In this document: positions 16,917-25,349 of the stretch, in pieces
Numbering within the stretch: position 1 is the stretch's first letter
How the letters are laid out: every line of letters begins with the position of its first letter
Assembly (NCBI RefSeq): GCF_002614725.1
Contig: NZ_MRZN01000026.1
Location: 1 to 34,102, forward strand
From: Staphylococcus edaphicus
GTDB taxonomy: Bacteria > Bacillota > Bacilli > Staphylococcales > Staphylococcaceae
Length of the DNA stretch: 34,102 bases
Reading direction: 5' to 3'
Program-made: the position numbers and the translations under genes
Notes under the pieces: generated by a model
Seen by the model: the letters and a program-made list of their open reading frames with translations, nothing else
Told to the model about the DNA's origin: nothing
Database searches by the model: none

Positions 16917-19175
16917 ATGACGATAAGAAAAGCAACGGTATTAGGTGCAGGAACAATGGGTAGTCAAATTGCTGCACTACTTGTCAATGCAGGGTTGAAA
17001 GTGAAATTACTAGATATTGTAATCGATGAGAATGAACCGAATAAAATCTCAAAAAAAGCATATGAAATCATAACAAATCCGAAACGTCCACAATTATTCG
17101 ATTTATCATTTGCATCTAATCTTACTTACGGTAATTTTAATGATGATTTAGTTGGTGAAGATGATGCAGATATTTATATAGAAGCAGTCAAAGAAGAAGT
17201 TGAAATCAAGCATCAAATTTGGAATAAAGTTAAAGATGTGGCTAAAGAGGAGGCAATATTTGCAACAAATACTTCGGGAATTCCAATCGAAGCAATTGCA
17301 AATGTCTTTGAAGATAACGATAAAGCGAGATTTTTCGGAATGCATTTCTTTAATCCACCGCGCATCATGAAATTAGTAGAAGTTATTCCGAATAGTAAGA
17401 CGACGGAATCTGTTGTGGCACGCGTTCAATCTTTTGCTGAAGATGTATTAGGTAAAGGTGTCATTGTCGCTAATGATGTGCCTGGATTCGTAGCGAATCG
17501 TGTAGGCACACAAACAATGAACGATATTATGTACCGAGCAGAAGAACAAGGATTTTCAATACCAGAAGTAGATGCATTAACTGGCCGTAGCATTGGTCGT
17601 CCGAAAATGGGAACTTACGGTTTATCGGATTTAGTAGGGCTAGATATTGCAATAGCAGTTATTAAAGGGCTACAACAAATACCTGAAGAACAACCATTCT
17701 TCCATGATGTGAAACTCTCAGAAACATTAGCGGAAAAAGGTGCTTTAGGTAACAAGACCAAACAAGGTTTTTACAAAAAAGTAAATAAACAGCGTTTTGT
17801 CTTTGATCCTGAACAAAATGATTATGTCGAACCACAAAAGCCTCAATTAGAAATATTAAGTCAATTTGGAAAAGATTTAGCTAAAAATTTAGATGTCATT
17901 TTTAATGCACAAGATGATGCAGGGGTATTCTTATGGGAAACACTTAGAAATAATTTCTATTATTCAGCGATTAATGTACCTAAAGCAGCAGAGTCATTCA
18001 AAGATATTGATCGTGCACTAGTTTGGGGCTTTAACTGGAAACAAGGACCTTTTCAATTATGGGATTTAATGGGCTTTGACCGTGTGAAAACACGAATGAA
18101 AGAAGAGTTAGGTCAATTACCTGATTGGATAGAACAACGTAATGAATCATTCTACACGGAAGGGGAGTCTATCGAACGGATTACACCAGTAGCGGAGTTT
18201 ATTGACCAAGCGCTATGGGACAGATCAGATTCGAACCTCTCTATAGCAAATAAAGACCAACTGCTATTAAAATTACAAAGTAAAAATAATGTCATTTCTA
18301 ATCGCTTCCTTGATGACTTACTTGAAGCTATCGATAAATTAGAGAATGAAGATTACAGTAGTATGGTCATATACGCTGGTGGTAATAACTTTAGTGTTGG
18401 TGCCAATTTATACCAAATGAAAAAAGCGCATGAAGAAGACCGTGTTGTTGAAGAAGTGGGCGCAGCAGTCGAACAACTGCATCATGTGTTTGCAAGGTTA
18501 AAATACGCGCTAAAACCAGTCGTATCTGCAGTACAAGGCAGAGCGCTTGGTGGTGGTTGTGAACTCGTACTTCATTCACCCATTGTCGTTGCGGCAAGTG
18601 AATCATACATTGGTTTGGTTGAAACAGGTGTAGGTTTATTACCTGCTGGCGGTGGTCTTGCAGAGTTAACAGACAGAATTCTTCGCACAAATCATAAAAA
18701 TGATGATAAACAAAAAGCAATTACCGATATACTCATGCAAATAGGTCTTGCAAAAGTATCGACAAACGCTCATGAAGCAGTAAGATATGGCTATCTAAGA
18801 AATACCGATACGATCATTTTAAATACAGAAAAACGTGTTGAAGTTGCTTTGAATAGAGCACGTTATGAAGCGCAAACAAATTATATACCAACACCAAAAG
18901 CACAATATATTGCGTTAGGTAAAGATTTCAAAGCGTTAGCTGAAGGACAGTTAGATGCGCAACGTATGGGACACTTTATCAGCGACTACGATTATGAAAT
19001 TACGTTGAAAATAGCTGAGGTATTATCCGGCGGTGATATCCCTCGTAACACATACGTTAACCAAAGATATTTACAAAAGCTTGAAAAAGAAAGATTTTTA
19101 GAACTATTAAAAAATAAAAAAACGTATGACAGAATTTCACATATGTTAGAAAAAGGTAAACCACTACGTAACTAA
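16917..19175 (+). CDS. fadB: 3-hydroxyacyl-CoA dehydrogenase / enoyl-CoA hydratase fusion
   Basis: This bifunctional enzyme hydrates enoyl-CoA and oxidises 3-hydroxyacyl-CoA with NAD+. In the 752-residue product the dehydrogenase comes first: NAD loop GAGTMG (10-15), catalytic His143 in GMHFFNPP, PGFVANRVG (189-197), then two C-terminal dehydrogenase domains to about 400. The crotonase domain follows, with GRALGGGCEL (541-550, Glu549) and GLVETGVGLLPAGGG (566-580, Glu569). These two Glu residues are where the hydratase acid/base pair is expected. This domain order is the reverse of E. coli FadB. ATG 16890 is open upstream, but TTTGGAGGG supports ATG 16917. Confidence 0.93.
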   Translation: MTIRKATVLGAGTMGSQIAALLVNAGLKVKLLDIVIDENEPNKISKKAYEIITNPKRPQLFDLSFASNLTYGNFNDDLVGEDDADIYIEAVKEEVEIKHQIWNKVKDVAKEEAIFATNTSGIPIEAIANVFEDNDKARFFGMHFFNPPRIMKLVEVIPNSKTTESVVARVQSFAEDVLGKGVIVANDVPGFVANRVGTQTMNDIMYRAEEQGFSIPEVDALTGRSIGRPKMGTYGLSDLVGLDIAIAVIKGLQQIPEEQPFFHDVKLSETLAEKGALGNKTKQGFYKKVNKQRFVFDPEQNDYVEPQKPQLEILSQFGKDLAKNLDVIFNAQDDAGVFLWETLRNNFYYSAINVPKAAESFKDIDRALVWGFNWKQGPFQLWDLMGFDRVKTRMKEELGQLPDWIEQRNESFYTEGESIERITPVAEFIDQALWDRSDSNLSIANKDQLLLKLQSKNNVISNRFLDDLLEAIDKLENEDYSSMVIYAGGNNFSVGANLYQMKKAHEEDRVVEEVGAAVEQLHHVFARLKYALKPVVSAVQGRALGGGCELVLHSPIVVAASESYIGLVETGVGLLPAGGGLAELTDRILRTNHKNDDKQKAITDILMQIGLAKVSTNAHEAVRYGYLRNTDTIILNTEKRVEVALNRARYEAQTNYIPTPKAQYIALGKDFKALAEGQLDAQRMGHFISDYDYEITLKIAEVLSGGDIPRNTYVNQRYLQKLEKERFLELLKNKKTYDRISHMLEKGKPLRN

Positions 19176-19206
19176 TTACTAATCAGGACAGGAAGGGTGA
19201 ATGTAA

Positions 19207-20391
19207 ATGCGAGACGCATATATAGTAGCATACGGACGTTCAGCAGCAGGTAAAGCAAAAAATGGCGCTATGGCACATGAAAGACCAGATGAAGTTGCTG
19301 CAAAAGTATTAAAAGGTGTATTAGAAAAGGTCGGAGGTTCATTTGAACCAAGCATGGTCGAGGATGTTATTGTCGGGAATTCATTCCCTGAGGGCTTACA
19401 AGGGCAAAACATTGCCAGAACCATTGCTTTGCTCGCTGGTATGCCAAATGAAGTTCCAGGCCAAACGGTGAACCGTTATTGTTCATCAGGACTTCAAACA
19501 ATTGCACATGCAGCTAATCAAATTATTGCTGACCAAGCAGATATACTTGTTGCAGGTGGTATTGAATTGATGAGCGCCGTTCCAATGGGAGGGAATGAGC
19601 CAACGAATAACCCGATTCTTCAAGACGAAGATTCCGGTGTTTCTTACCCAATGGGACTCACTGCGGAAATGGTTGCAGAAACGTATCATGTTTCTAGAGA
19701 AGATCAAGATGCATATGCAGTACAAAGTCATCAACGTGCAACAGCAGCGCAACAAGCGGGTAAATTCGATGATGAAATTATACCAATTGAAGTGAATCAA
19801 GTAACATATGATGAAAATGGACCAGTTGTAAGTAAAGCCGTATTCAAAGAAGATGAATTAATTAGACCTGATACCAATCAAGAAACATTAGCGCAATTGC
19901 CAACGGTATTTAAGGCTGACGGCACAGTGACAGCAGGGTCATCGGCACCTTTAACAGATGGTTCAGGCTTTGTAGTCATCATGTCTGGTGAAAAGGTGAA
20001 AGCGTTAGGTGTAGAACCAATTGCTCGCTTTGTTGGATTTAAAGCAGTGGGGGTAGATCCTAAATTAATGGGTATTGGTCCAGCATATGCTATACCAGAG
20101 GCATTGAAACAAGCTAACCTAGACGTCAAAGATATTGATTTAGTAGAGTTGAATGAAGCTTTTGCTTCTCAAACATTAGCTTCAATCAGAGAAACCGGTT
20201 TAGATATTGAAAAGACTAATGTGAATGGCGGAGCGATTGCACTTGGTCACCCACTAGGTGCAACGGGTGCAATGTTAGTGGGCCGTCTATTATCTGAAAT
20301 GAAAAAACGTCCAGAAACACAATATGGCATGGTTACCATGTGTATCGGTGTAGGTATGGGTGCAGCTGGTATCTTCGAGTATGTCAGATAA
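19207..20391 (+). CDS. fadA: acetyl-CoA C-acyltransferase (3-ketoacyl-CoA thiolase)
   Basis: Thiolase cleaves 3-ketoacyl-CoA to acetyl-CoA and a shortened acyl-CoA, closing the beta-oxidation cycle. The 394-residue product has the acyl-accepting Cys92 in NRYCSSGLQ, the GGAIALGHPLGATGA motif with His348, and the C-terminal active-site Cys379 in CIGVGMGAAG. This length is typical of thiolases. GGAAGGGTG lies before the ATG, 31 nt after fadB. It is the last gene of the operon and is followed by a strong hairpin. It is read as a degradative thiolase rather than a biosynthetic one because of the operon. Confidence 0.93.
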   Translation: MRDAYIVAYGRSAAGKAKNGAMAHERPDEVAAKVLKGVLEKVGGSFEPSMVEDVIVGNSFPEGLQGQNIARTIALLAGMPNEVPGQTVNRYCSSGLQTIAHAANQIIADQADILVAGGIELMSAVPMGGNEPTNNPILQDEDSGVSYPMGLTAEMVAETYHVSREDQDAYAVQSHQRATAAQQAGKFDDEIIPIEVNQVTYDENGPVVSKAVFKEDELIRPDTNQETLAQLPTVFKADGTVTAGSSAPLTDGSGFVVIMSGEKVKALGVEPIARFVGFKAVGVDPKLMGIGPAYAIPEALKQANLDVKDIDLVELNEAFASQTLASIRETGLDIEKTNVNGGAIALGHPLGATGAMLVGRLLSEMKKRPETQYGMVTMCIGVGMGAAGIFEYVR

Positions 20392-20422
20392 AGGATAGCA
20401 TGGTAGATGTACGTGTAACATG

Positions 20423-20466
20423 AAAAACGCTCTTAAATGTGAATATTCACGTTTAAGGGCGTTTTT
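20423..20466. terminator. bidirectional terminator between fadA and the DUF4188 gene
   Basis: AAAAACGCTCTTAAATGTGAAT (20423-20444) pairs with 20445-20466 with two wobbles. A-run and T-run at the two ends allow it to work in both directions for the convergent transcripts. Confidence 0.88.
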
Positions 20467-20498
20467 GACTTAGTTTTGTAATAAGGGATAGCGGATAG

Positions 20499-20963
20499 TT
20501 AAGTATGACGCTTTAGCCGTTGCTTTGCTGTATTTGTAGCTTTACTTACGGGTTGATTGCCGAGTGCTTTACCAAGACCAAAATCAGGCATATTGATATA
20601 AATATTTTCATATTGATGGGTATCTACATGATATGACTCATGATAAAATCCGACACCGTCATTATTTTTTAATTTTTTCGAGAATTTACGCCAAGCCTTC
20701 AAATGGATAGGCATTCTAGAGTAACTAAGTAGCTTTTCGTTAGACGTCCAATATTGAACAATCATAACGCCACGATATTTAAACAACATTTCAAAAGATA
20801 AGCAACCAAGAGACTTATCTTTCGATAGTTCGGAGAGCATTGGTGGCATAGCCAAGAGTACAGGTAACCATTTATGAATTTTATACCATTTGTTTATGCG
20901 AAGACCTATTAAAAATACAGTGACTGGTTCAGTAGGTAATACTGTATAGCGACCTTGATTCAT
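20499..20963 (-). CDS. DUF4188 / monooxygenase-family protein
   Basis: This 154-residue cytosolic protein has the DUF4188 pattern: GRYTVLPTEPVTVFLIGLRINKWYKIHKWLP, AMPPMLSELSKD, IVQYWTSNEKLLSYSR, GFYHESYHVDTHQYENIYINMPDFGLG. The family is annotated as monooxygenase-like by similarity to dimeric alpha/beta-barrel enzymes, but no reaction is established. The end is Lys/Arg-rich. The frame is open to ATG 20972, which overlaps the stop of the upstream gene. GAAAGGG sits directly against that codon, so ATG 20963 with a 9-nt gap is preferred. It is the third gene of a LytTR-controlled cassette and may be its output. Confidence 0.8.
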   Translation of the reverse strand: MNQGRYTVLPTEPVTVFLIGLRINKWYKIHKWLPVLLAMPPMLSELSKDKSLGCLSFEMLFKYRGVMIVQYWTSNEKLLSYSRMPIHLKAWRKFSKKLKNNDGVGFYHESYHVDTHQYENIYINMPDFGLGKALGNQPVSKATNTAKQRLKRHT

Positions 20964-20968
20964 TTTAA

Positions 20969-21427
20969 TCATCCCTTTCGTTTTGAAAGCATATCGTTGA
21001 TCTCATTTATATCATGCTGGTTGCGTCTAGTTTCAATTCCCCAAATGATTATATAAACGATTGTGTAAATCACAATGAATGATATTATTGCTGAAATTTT
21101 AAGCGGAAACCATCCTGCTAAGATGGCTAAAGGAAACATAATGATGAACATTAAACAAAAATGGATTAGTGTTTTAAATAATAGTGACTTTCTTGAATTT
21201 GTATAAATGAGCGCGCCATAACTAAATGTTATGCCGATTAATGCCCATATCACAACGGAAATAAACATGATTTGTAATTCACTTAAATGTGAAAAATAAA
21301 TCTGGCCCATTGTTGATCTAGGAGAAACTGGATGGAAAGCTGAGTTTGCAAAGAGCATCGAAAATATTAAAGAGATAAAGACGCCAATCGTAATGCCAAC
21401 GGTTACGCCGTGAAATATGCGTTTCAT
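20969..21427 (-). CDS. DUF3021 four-helix membrane protein
   Basis: This 152-residue integral membrane protein has four hydrophobic segments, at about 6-28, 52-76, 85-107 and 111-131. A charged cytosolic tail follows (ETRRNQHDINEINDMLSKRKG). The pattern fits DUF3021, a family usually encoded next to LytTR DNA-binding proteins. In some Firmicutes, small LytTR regulators are held in check by a membrane protein from the same operon (LytTR regulatory systems such as HdrRM and BrsRM of S. mutans). A similar inhibitor or sensor role is inferred here. Its ATG overlaps the LytTR stop by 4 nt, with AAGGAGG upstream, so translation is coupled. Confidence 0.85.
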   Translation of the reverse strand: MKRIFHGVTVGITIGVFISLIFSMLFANSAFHPVSPRSTMGQIYFSHLSELQIMFISVVIWALIGITFSYGALIYTNSRKSLLFKTLIHFCLMFIIMFPLAILAGWFPLKISAIISFIVIYTIVYIIIWGIETRRNQHDINEINDMLSKRKG

Positions 21428-21864
21428 AATTTTAAAGCCTCCTTAATTAATGGTAGATATCTTCTAGAAGAGTAGGTAAAAGCGCCATTTGTAAATATAA
21501 TTTCAATTGTGCCGTTTTTATTTAATTTTAGATGATCAATATAATTCACATTGATGATTTCTGACTTTGATATTTGTAGGAAATAATCATGTAGTTGTGC
21601 TTTGACTTCGTATAAACGATGATTCGTGGTGTAGTGTTGTTCATTGGTAATCATTGTTAGTGTTTTATTTTCCATGCGAAAGCAAATGATATGCTGTTGC
21701 TTGATGTAATATATTTTGTCGTTGTATTTTCCAGGAAATAATGTGTTAGCTGATAATTGTTTAATATAGTTGATGATTTCTGGTAAATGTTCAGCCTGTT
21801 CATGACATTGGATAATGATTTTTTGATTAGGCAACTGGTTATCATAAATTGTCTCTACTTCCAT
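21424..21864 (-). CDS. LytTR-domain DNA-binding regulator without receiver domain
   Basis: This 146-residue protein has an N-terminal region of about 45 residues (IIIQCHEQAEHLPEIINYIKQL) and a LytTR domain. The LytTR part shows DKIYYIKQQHIICFRMENKTLTMIT, then HDYFLQISKSEIINVNYIDHL, then GAFTYSSRRYLPLIKEAL. There is no response-regulator receiver domain, so it is not a classical two-component protein. GGAGGTG precedes ATG 21864. The 160-nt upstream region holds AGTT-containing elements (near 21932-21941 and 21898-21907 on the minus strand). They could be LytTR half-sites, but the spacing is not canonical. Autoregulation of the cassette is likely from family precedent only. Confidence 0.87.
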   Translation of the reverse strand: MEVETIYDNQLPNQKIIIQCHEQAEHLPEIINYIKQLSANTLFPGKYNDKIYYIKQQHIICFRMENKTLTMITNEQHYTTNHRLYEVKAQLHDYFLQISKSEIINVNYIDHLKLNKNGTIEIIFTNGAFTYSSRRYLPLIKEALKL

Positions 21865-21961
21865 TATATGCGCACCTCCCGTTTGTATAAGTAAAACAAA
21901 CTCTAGCTATAAATACTATAGAAAGTTTCTAACTGGTAATTATATTGCGCTAAGTGGCAAA

Positions 21962-22009
21962 AAAGCCTTAATATATGGATGTGGTTTTTCATCCATATAT
22001 TAAGGCTTT
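21962..22009 (-). terminator. intrinsic terminator after the Asp-box protein gene
   Basis: This is a perfect 20-bp stem (21962-21981 with 21990-22009, 8-nt loop). On the minus strand a run of T follows. It ends the cysJ/Asp-box transcript before the LytTR promoter. Confidence 0.92.
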
Positions 22010-22031
22010 CATTTATGTGTTGTTATTATTA

Positions 22032-23099
22032 TTAATCGAGTACGATAAACTGATGTGCATGTTGTGAAGTAAGTTCAACCGGCCAGTCTAAAGCTAGAGG
22101 AGACCAATTTTCACCTTTATTGTTAGAACTGAAAATCCCTTTATTATTAGCGATATAGAATATACTATCGCTTTCGGTTACGGCAGATATAATTGTACCT
22201 TCTGGAGCAGGTAACCCCTTTGTAGCTTCTTGCCATTGGTCGCTTTTAGTTTTATCTAAATAGTAAATGGTTGAAAACGTTTCGTCATTATACTGATGTG
22301 CATGAAAAGGAGAACTGGAAGTAGCGATAACAAGGTTGTCTGGATCTCCAGTATTAACTGCTAAACCATAGCCATATCTGTAGCGAATACCAGCGATAGA
22401 GGTTGTCCAAGTACTTCCGTAATCATCACTTTCAATATATGTGTCTCTACCACCATTTAAAAAGGTATCTCCTAATACGCCGTATAATTTATTTGGATAG
22501 CGGGGGTGACTTTTTAAGACATGGATATCAATAGGTGCGTGTTCAGTTTGTGGTGTGCTCCAATGTTGACCGCCATCTTCAGACTGAATAAAACCACCCG
22601 CTTCAATTGTGAGTGAGATGATTTCAGGCGTAGCTCTATTTGTATCAATGCACTTTACGTGGTGTGTATGTGGTCTGGGTGGAAAGAACCACTGTGATTT
22701 TCCTGGGATGTCATCAAAGTCAGTTAATAATTCAAAGGTATGGCCTTGATCATAAGAGATAAATAGGGCGCTCGGTTCTGTACCCACTAAGACGGTGCCA
22801 ACATCTCGACCTGTGTTAATCACGGATATGGCAGTGATTGATGTCATGTGAATGTCGCCTTTTTTAAATGAACTATTGTATGTGAAGCGTGTACCTATAG
22901 GGTGCCAAGTATTTCCTTTATCTTTGCTTTGCCATAAACCACGATCGAAAGTTCCGCAGTACAATACATGACTGTCTAAGGGATCTTGTGCTAGGGCAAT
23001 TGTATTCATTCCGTTGAGTTTTTGTGTTATGTGTAATTGATTATTGTCTTCAGTGACAAGTAGTAATGTTTGGTCATAAGTTATTGCAAATTGTGCCAT
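22032..23099 (-). CDS. Asp-box (BNR) beta-propeller protein, sialidase-like fold
   Basis: This 355-residue protein has five Asp-box repeats of the SxDxGxTW type: SKDKGNTW (58-65), SYDQGHTF (115-122), SEDGGQHW (173-180), SDDYGSTW (224-231) and SNNKGENW (325-332). Such repeats build beta-propellers of the sialidase/VPS10 kind. The Arg triad of true sialidases cannot be identified and there is no signal peptide, so an intracellular non-sialidase protein is inferred. AAAGGAGA supports ATG 23099 over the upstream ATG at 23120. It follows the diflavin reductase gene by 33 nt and is probably co-transcribed. Function unknown. Confidence 0.8.
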   Translation of the reverse strand: MAQFAITYDQTLLLVTEDNNQLHITQKLNGMNTIALAQDPLDSHVLYCGTFDRGLWQSKDKGNTWHPIGTRFTYNSSFKKGDIHMTSITAISVINTGRDVGTVLVGTEPSALFISYDQGHTFELLTDFDDIPGKSQWFFPPRPHTHHVKCIDTNRATPEIISLTIEAGGFIQSEDGGQHWSTPQTEHAPIDIHVLKSHPRYPNKLYGVLGDTFLNGGRDTYIESDDYGSTWTTSIAGIRYRYGYGLAVNTGDPDNLVIATSSSPFHAHQYNDETFSTIYYLDKTKSDQWQEATKGLPAPEGTIISAVTESDSIFYIANNKGIFSSNNKGENWSPLALDWPVELTSQHAHQFIVLD

Positions 23100-23132
23100 G
23101 ATAACGAGTCTCCTTTGCATGCATTGATGCTT

Positions 23133-25022
23133 TTAGTATACGTCGCGTTGATAACGTTGATTTTTAATCATGTCTGTTAAATAGGCTTCAGCTTCAGTTT
23201 CAGTCATATGAGCTTCTTTAATAAGGACATAAATGAATGTGTCATGTACACCACTTGCCATTTCATCTTTGTTACCACAAAGGTAGATGATGGCACCAGC
23301 TTCAATCCATCTATAGAATTCGGCGCTATTTTCTTCAATACGGTGTTGTACATAGATTTTATTTTCAGTGTCCCTTGAGAAGGCTAAATCTAATTTACTC
23401 AATACGCCAGTATCGAGCCAAGATTCTAAGTCATCTTGATAGAGAAAATCATGATGATAGTTTTGATTGCCAAAAATTAACCACTGTTCACCTTTTAGGT
23501 TTTGGTGTGCGCGTTCTTGAAGGTAAGCGCGGTAAGGCGCAATACCTGTACCTGCACCAATCATGATAACGGGTGTTTCCGAATCATATGGAAATTTGAA
23601 ATTTGGATTCTTTTTCAGATATACAGGAAGTGTATCCCCCGGGGCTGTACGTTCAGCTAATTGAACGGAACATACGCCAAATCGTTCACGATGATGTGAT
23701 TCATATTTCACAACACGAACTGTGATGTGTACACTGTTGGGATTCACTTTATTACTACTTGCAATAGAATACTCTCGTGGTGGTAATTTTCTTAAAAGTT
23801 GTGGGAGCATCTTCGGTTCAAGTGCAACGGGTGTAAAATCCTTAATTAAATCAATAACATCTTTTCCATAAATATAGCTTTGAACCCATTCTGATTTTTG
23901 AATATTGGCATTTAACATCGGGTTGCCAAACAATTGTGCAGCATTCTTCATAAGAACGGGAGATAATTTAGAGATTTCAAAATCATGTGTTAAAGCGTCC
24001 TTAAGTGAACGGACTGAATCACTATCATTAATTTGGATAAGTGTTTCAGCATCCCAATGAAGTGCATCAATCAACTGATCGACAAGAACAGGGTCATTTT
24101 GTGGGATAACAACTAAGCTGTCACCAGGTTCATATACATCACGATAACCTTCAAGTGATAATTCAAGGTGTCTTACCTCTCGGGATGCTTCTGGTTGAGT
24201 AAGAATGGTATTTGTTAAGACTTCTGCTTGAAAAGGGTTTGATTTTGAATACGGTGCTTGAGGTTCTTCTATTGTCACAACTTCATCTTCAACATTCGGT
24301 GTGTCTTCATTTGAAGAGGGTGTGACTTGAGACAGTAATTCAAGCATATTTGTAATCCATTGTTCCGCAGTCTCTTCATAGTCAAAGTCACAATCAACTC
24401 TATCAGCGATTCTATGAGCACCGAGTTGGCCTAAGATATGATCGAAATCTTTACCTGCCTGACAAAAATCAGGAAAGTCTTGGTCACCAAGAGCCAACAC
24501 TGCAAAATTAACTGCATTTAATTGTGGTGCATCATCGCTATGAAGGTGGTCATATAAATCTAACGCATTGATAGGTGGTTCACCAACGCCTTGTGTGGAA
24601 CAAATAATAAAAAGATGTTCGACTTCTGGTAATGACGCTCTAGGAAAATCGTCCATATCCCAGAGATGCACGTTGAGATTTTGTGCTTTGAGTTTTGTTT
24701 CAAATGTTTCAGCGATTTCTTCAGCATTACCGGTTTCGGTACCATATAATACATGCACTTCTAATGGTTCTGTTTTCGTTTCGGTTGATGCGAGTTCAGA
24801 TTCTGATTGCTCAGTAGTTGTTGAAGTTGCAGACGCAGGTATTGAATTAACCGATGTATGTGCTTGTATGTTCATGTCGTTGTCTAACGACTGAGATGTG
24901 TTTGGATTTAGTAGGTAACCACTTAACCAATGTTGCTGTTCTGTTGTTAGCATTGGTAGTAGTTGATTGATTAGTGCTAATTGCTCCTCGTTAAAAGGGG
25001 TGTTGTTTTGATTAAGTTGCAC
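23133..25022 (-). CDS. cysJ: diflavin reductase, sulfite reductase flavoprotein (CysJ) type
   Basis: This 629-residue FMN/FAD protein passes electrons from NADPH to a partner hemoprotein, classically the sulfite reductase subunit CysI. The order is an N-terminal extension with a Ser/Thr-rich linker (to about 88), a flavodoxin domain (LYGTETGNAEEIA, FIICSTQGVGEPP, ALGDQDFPDFC), a connecting region with FAD motif REYSIASS, the NADPH loop GAGTGIAPYRAYLQER, and the CysJ-type end RYQRDVY. The start is GTG 25022, 8 nt after AGAGG; GTG 25031 overlaps that site. No cysI is present in the window, so the electron acceptor is either encoded elsewhere or is not sulfite reductase. Confidence 0.88.
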   Translation of the reverse strand: MQLNQNNTPFNEEQLALINQLLPMLTTEQQHWLSGYLLNPNTSQSLDNDMNIQAHTSVNSIPASATSTTTEQSESELASTETKTEPLEVHVLYGTETGNAEEIAETFETKLKAQNLNVHLWDMDDFPRASLPEVEHLFIICSTQGVGEPPINALDLYDHLHSDDAPQLNAVNFAVLALGDQDFPDFCQAGKDFDHILGQLGAHRIADRVDCDFDYEETAEQWITNMLELLSQVTPSSNEDTPNVEDEVVTIEEPQAPYSKSNPFQAEVLTNTILTQPEASREVRHLELSLEGYRDVYEPGDSLVVIPQNDPVLVDQLIDALHWDAETLIQINDSDSVRSLKDALTHDFEISKLSPVLMKNAAQLFGNPMLNANIQKSEWVQSYIYGKDVIDLIKDFTPVALEPKMLPQLLRKLPPREYSIASSNKVNPNSVHITVRVVKYESHHRERFGVCSVQLAERTAPGDTLPVYLKKNPNFKFPYDSETPVIMIGAGTGIAPYRAYLQERAHQNLKGEQWLIFGNQNYHHDFLYQDDLESWLDTGVLSKLDLAFSRDTENKIYVQHRIEENSAEFYRWIEAGAIIYLCGNKDEMASGVHDTFIYVLIKEAHMTETEAEAYLTDMIKNQRYQRDVY

Positions 25023-25349
25023 TCGTGTCACCTCTATTTATAATATTTATATAGAAAATAGGTGGATTGCCCCCCTACGATAAACTATATGGAATGTGAT
25101 TGAATTATAACATTGATTCAATCATTTTAAATGATATGAATTATCATTTAAATAAAAATCAAACTAATGGCCTATACGCCTAATACACTGAAATATGCCC
25201 ACATCATTATTTAGATGATGTGGGCATATATTTATATATTGAAAGGAAAATAATTTATTAAGAAGTGCTCAATTTCTTAATTTTTAATATAATGGCTAGG
25301 TTTTAATAATTTAATAAATATACGAAATGCGACGTTATTTTAAATCAGT
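25023..25349 (-). promoter_or_regulatory. cysJ upstream region with inverted repeat over the -10 box
   Basis: On the minus strand TATAAT at 25109-25104 is the likely -10 box, giving a leader of about 75 nt. TGATTGAA (25097-25104) and TTCAATCA (25117-25124) form an 8-bp inverted repeat over it, a plausible operator. The regulator is unknown; CymR is a candidate because it controls sulfur genes in staphylococci, but I could not match its box. The rest of the gap is AT-rich, with no gene and one further hairpin (25193-25229). Confidence 0.5.
25193..25229. terminator. 15-bp perfect hairpin after the met operon
   Basis: ATATGCCCACATCAT (25193-25207) pairs exactly with 25215-25229, loop TATTTAG. 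It lies about 120 nt after the last gene of the met operon. The flanking T-run is weak on both strands, so terminator function is likely but not certain. Confidence 0.6.

Noticed and set aside
20423..22009. Phage or plasmid origin for the LytTR cassette
   Set aside because: No integrase, repeats or attachment sites flank it, and base composition looks like the neighbours; it appears chromosomal.
24568..24894. 108-codon plus-strand frame inside cysJ
   Set aside because: It lies opposite the Ser/Thr-rich linker and flavodoxin start of cysJ, whose repetitive codons keep the other strand open.
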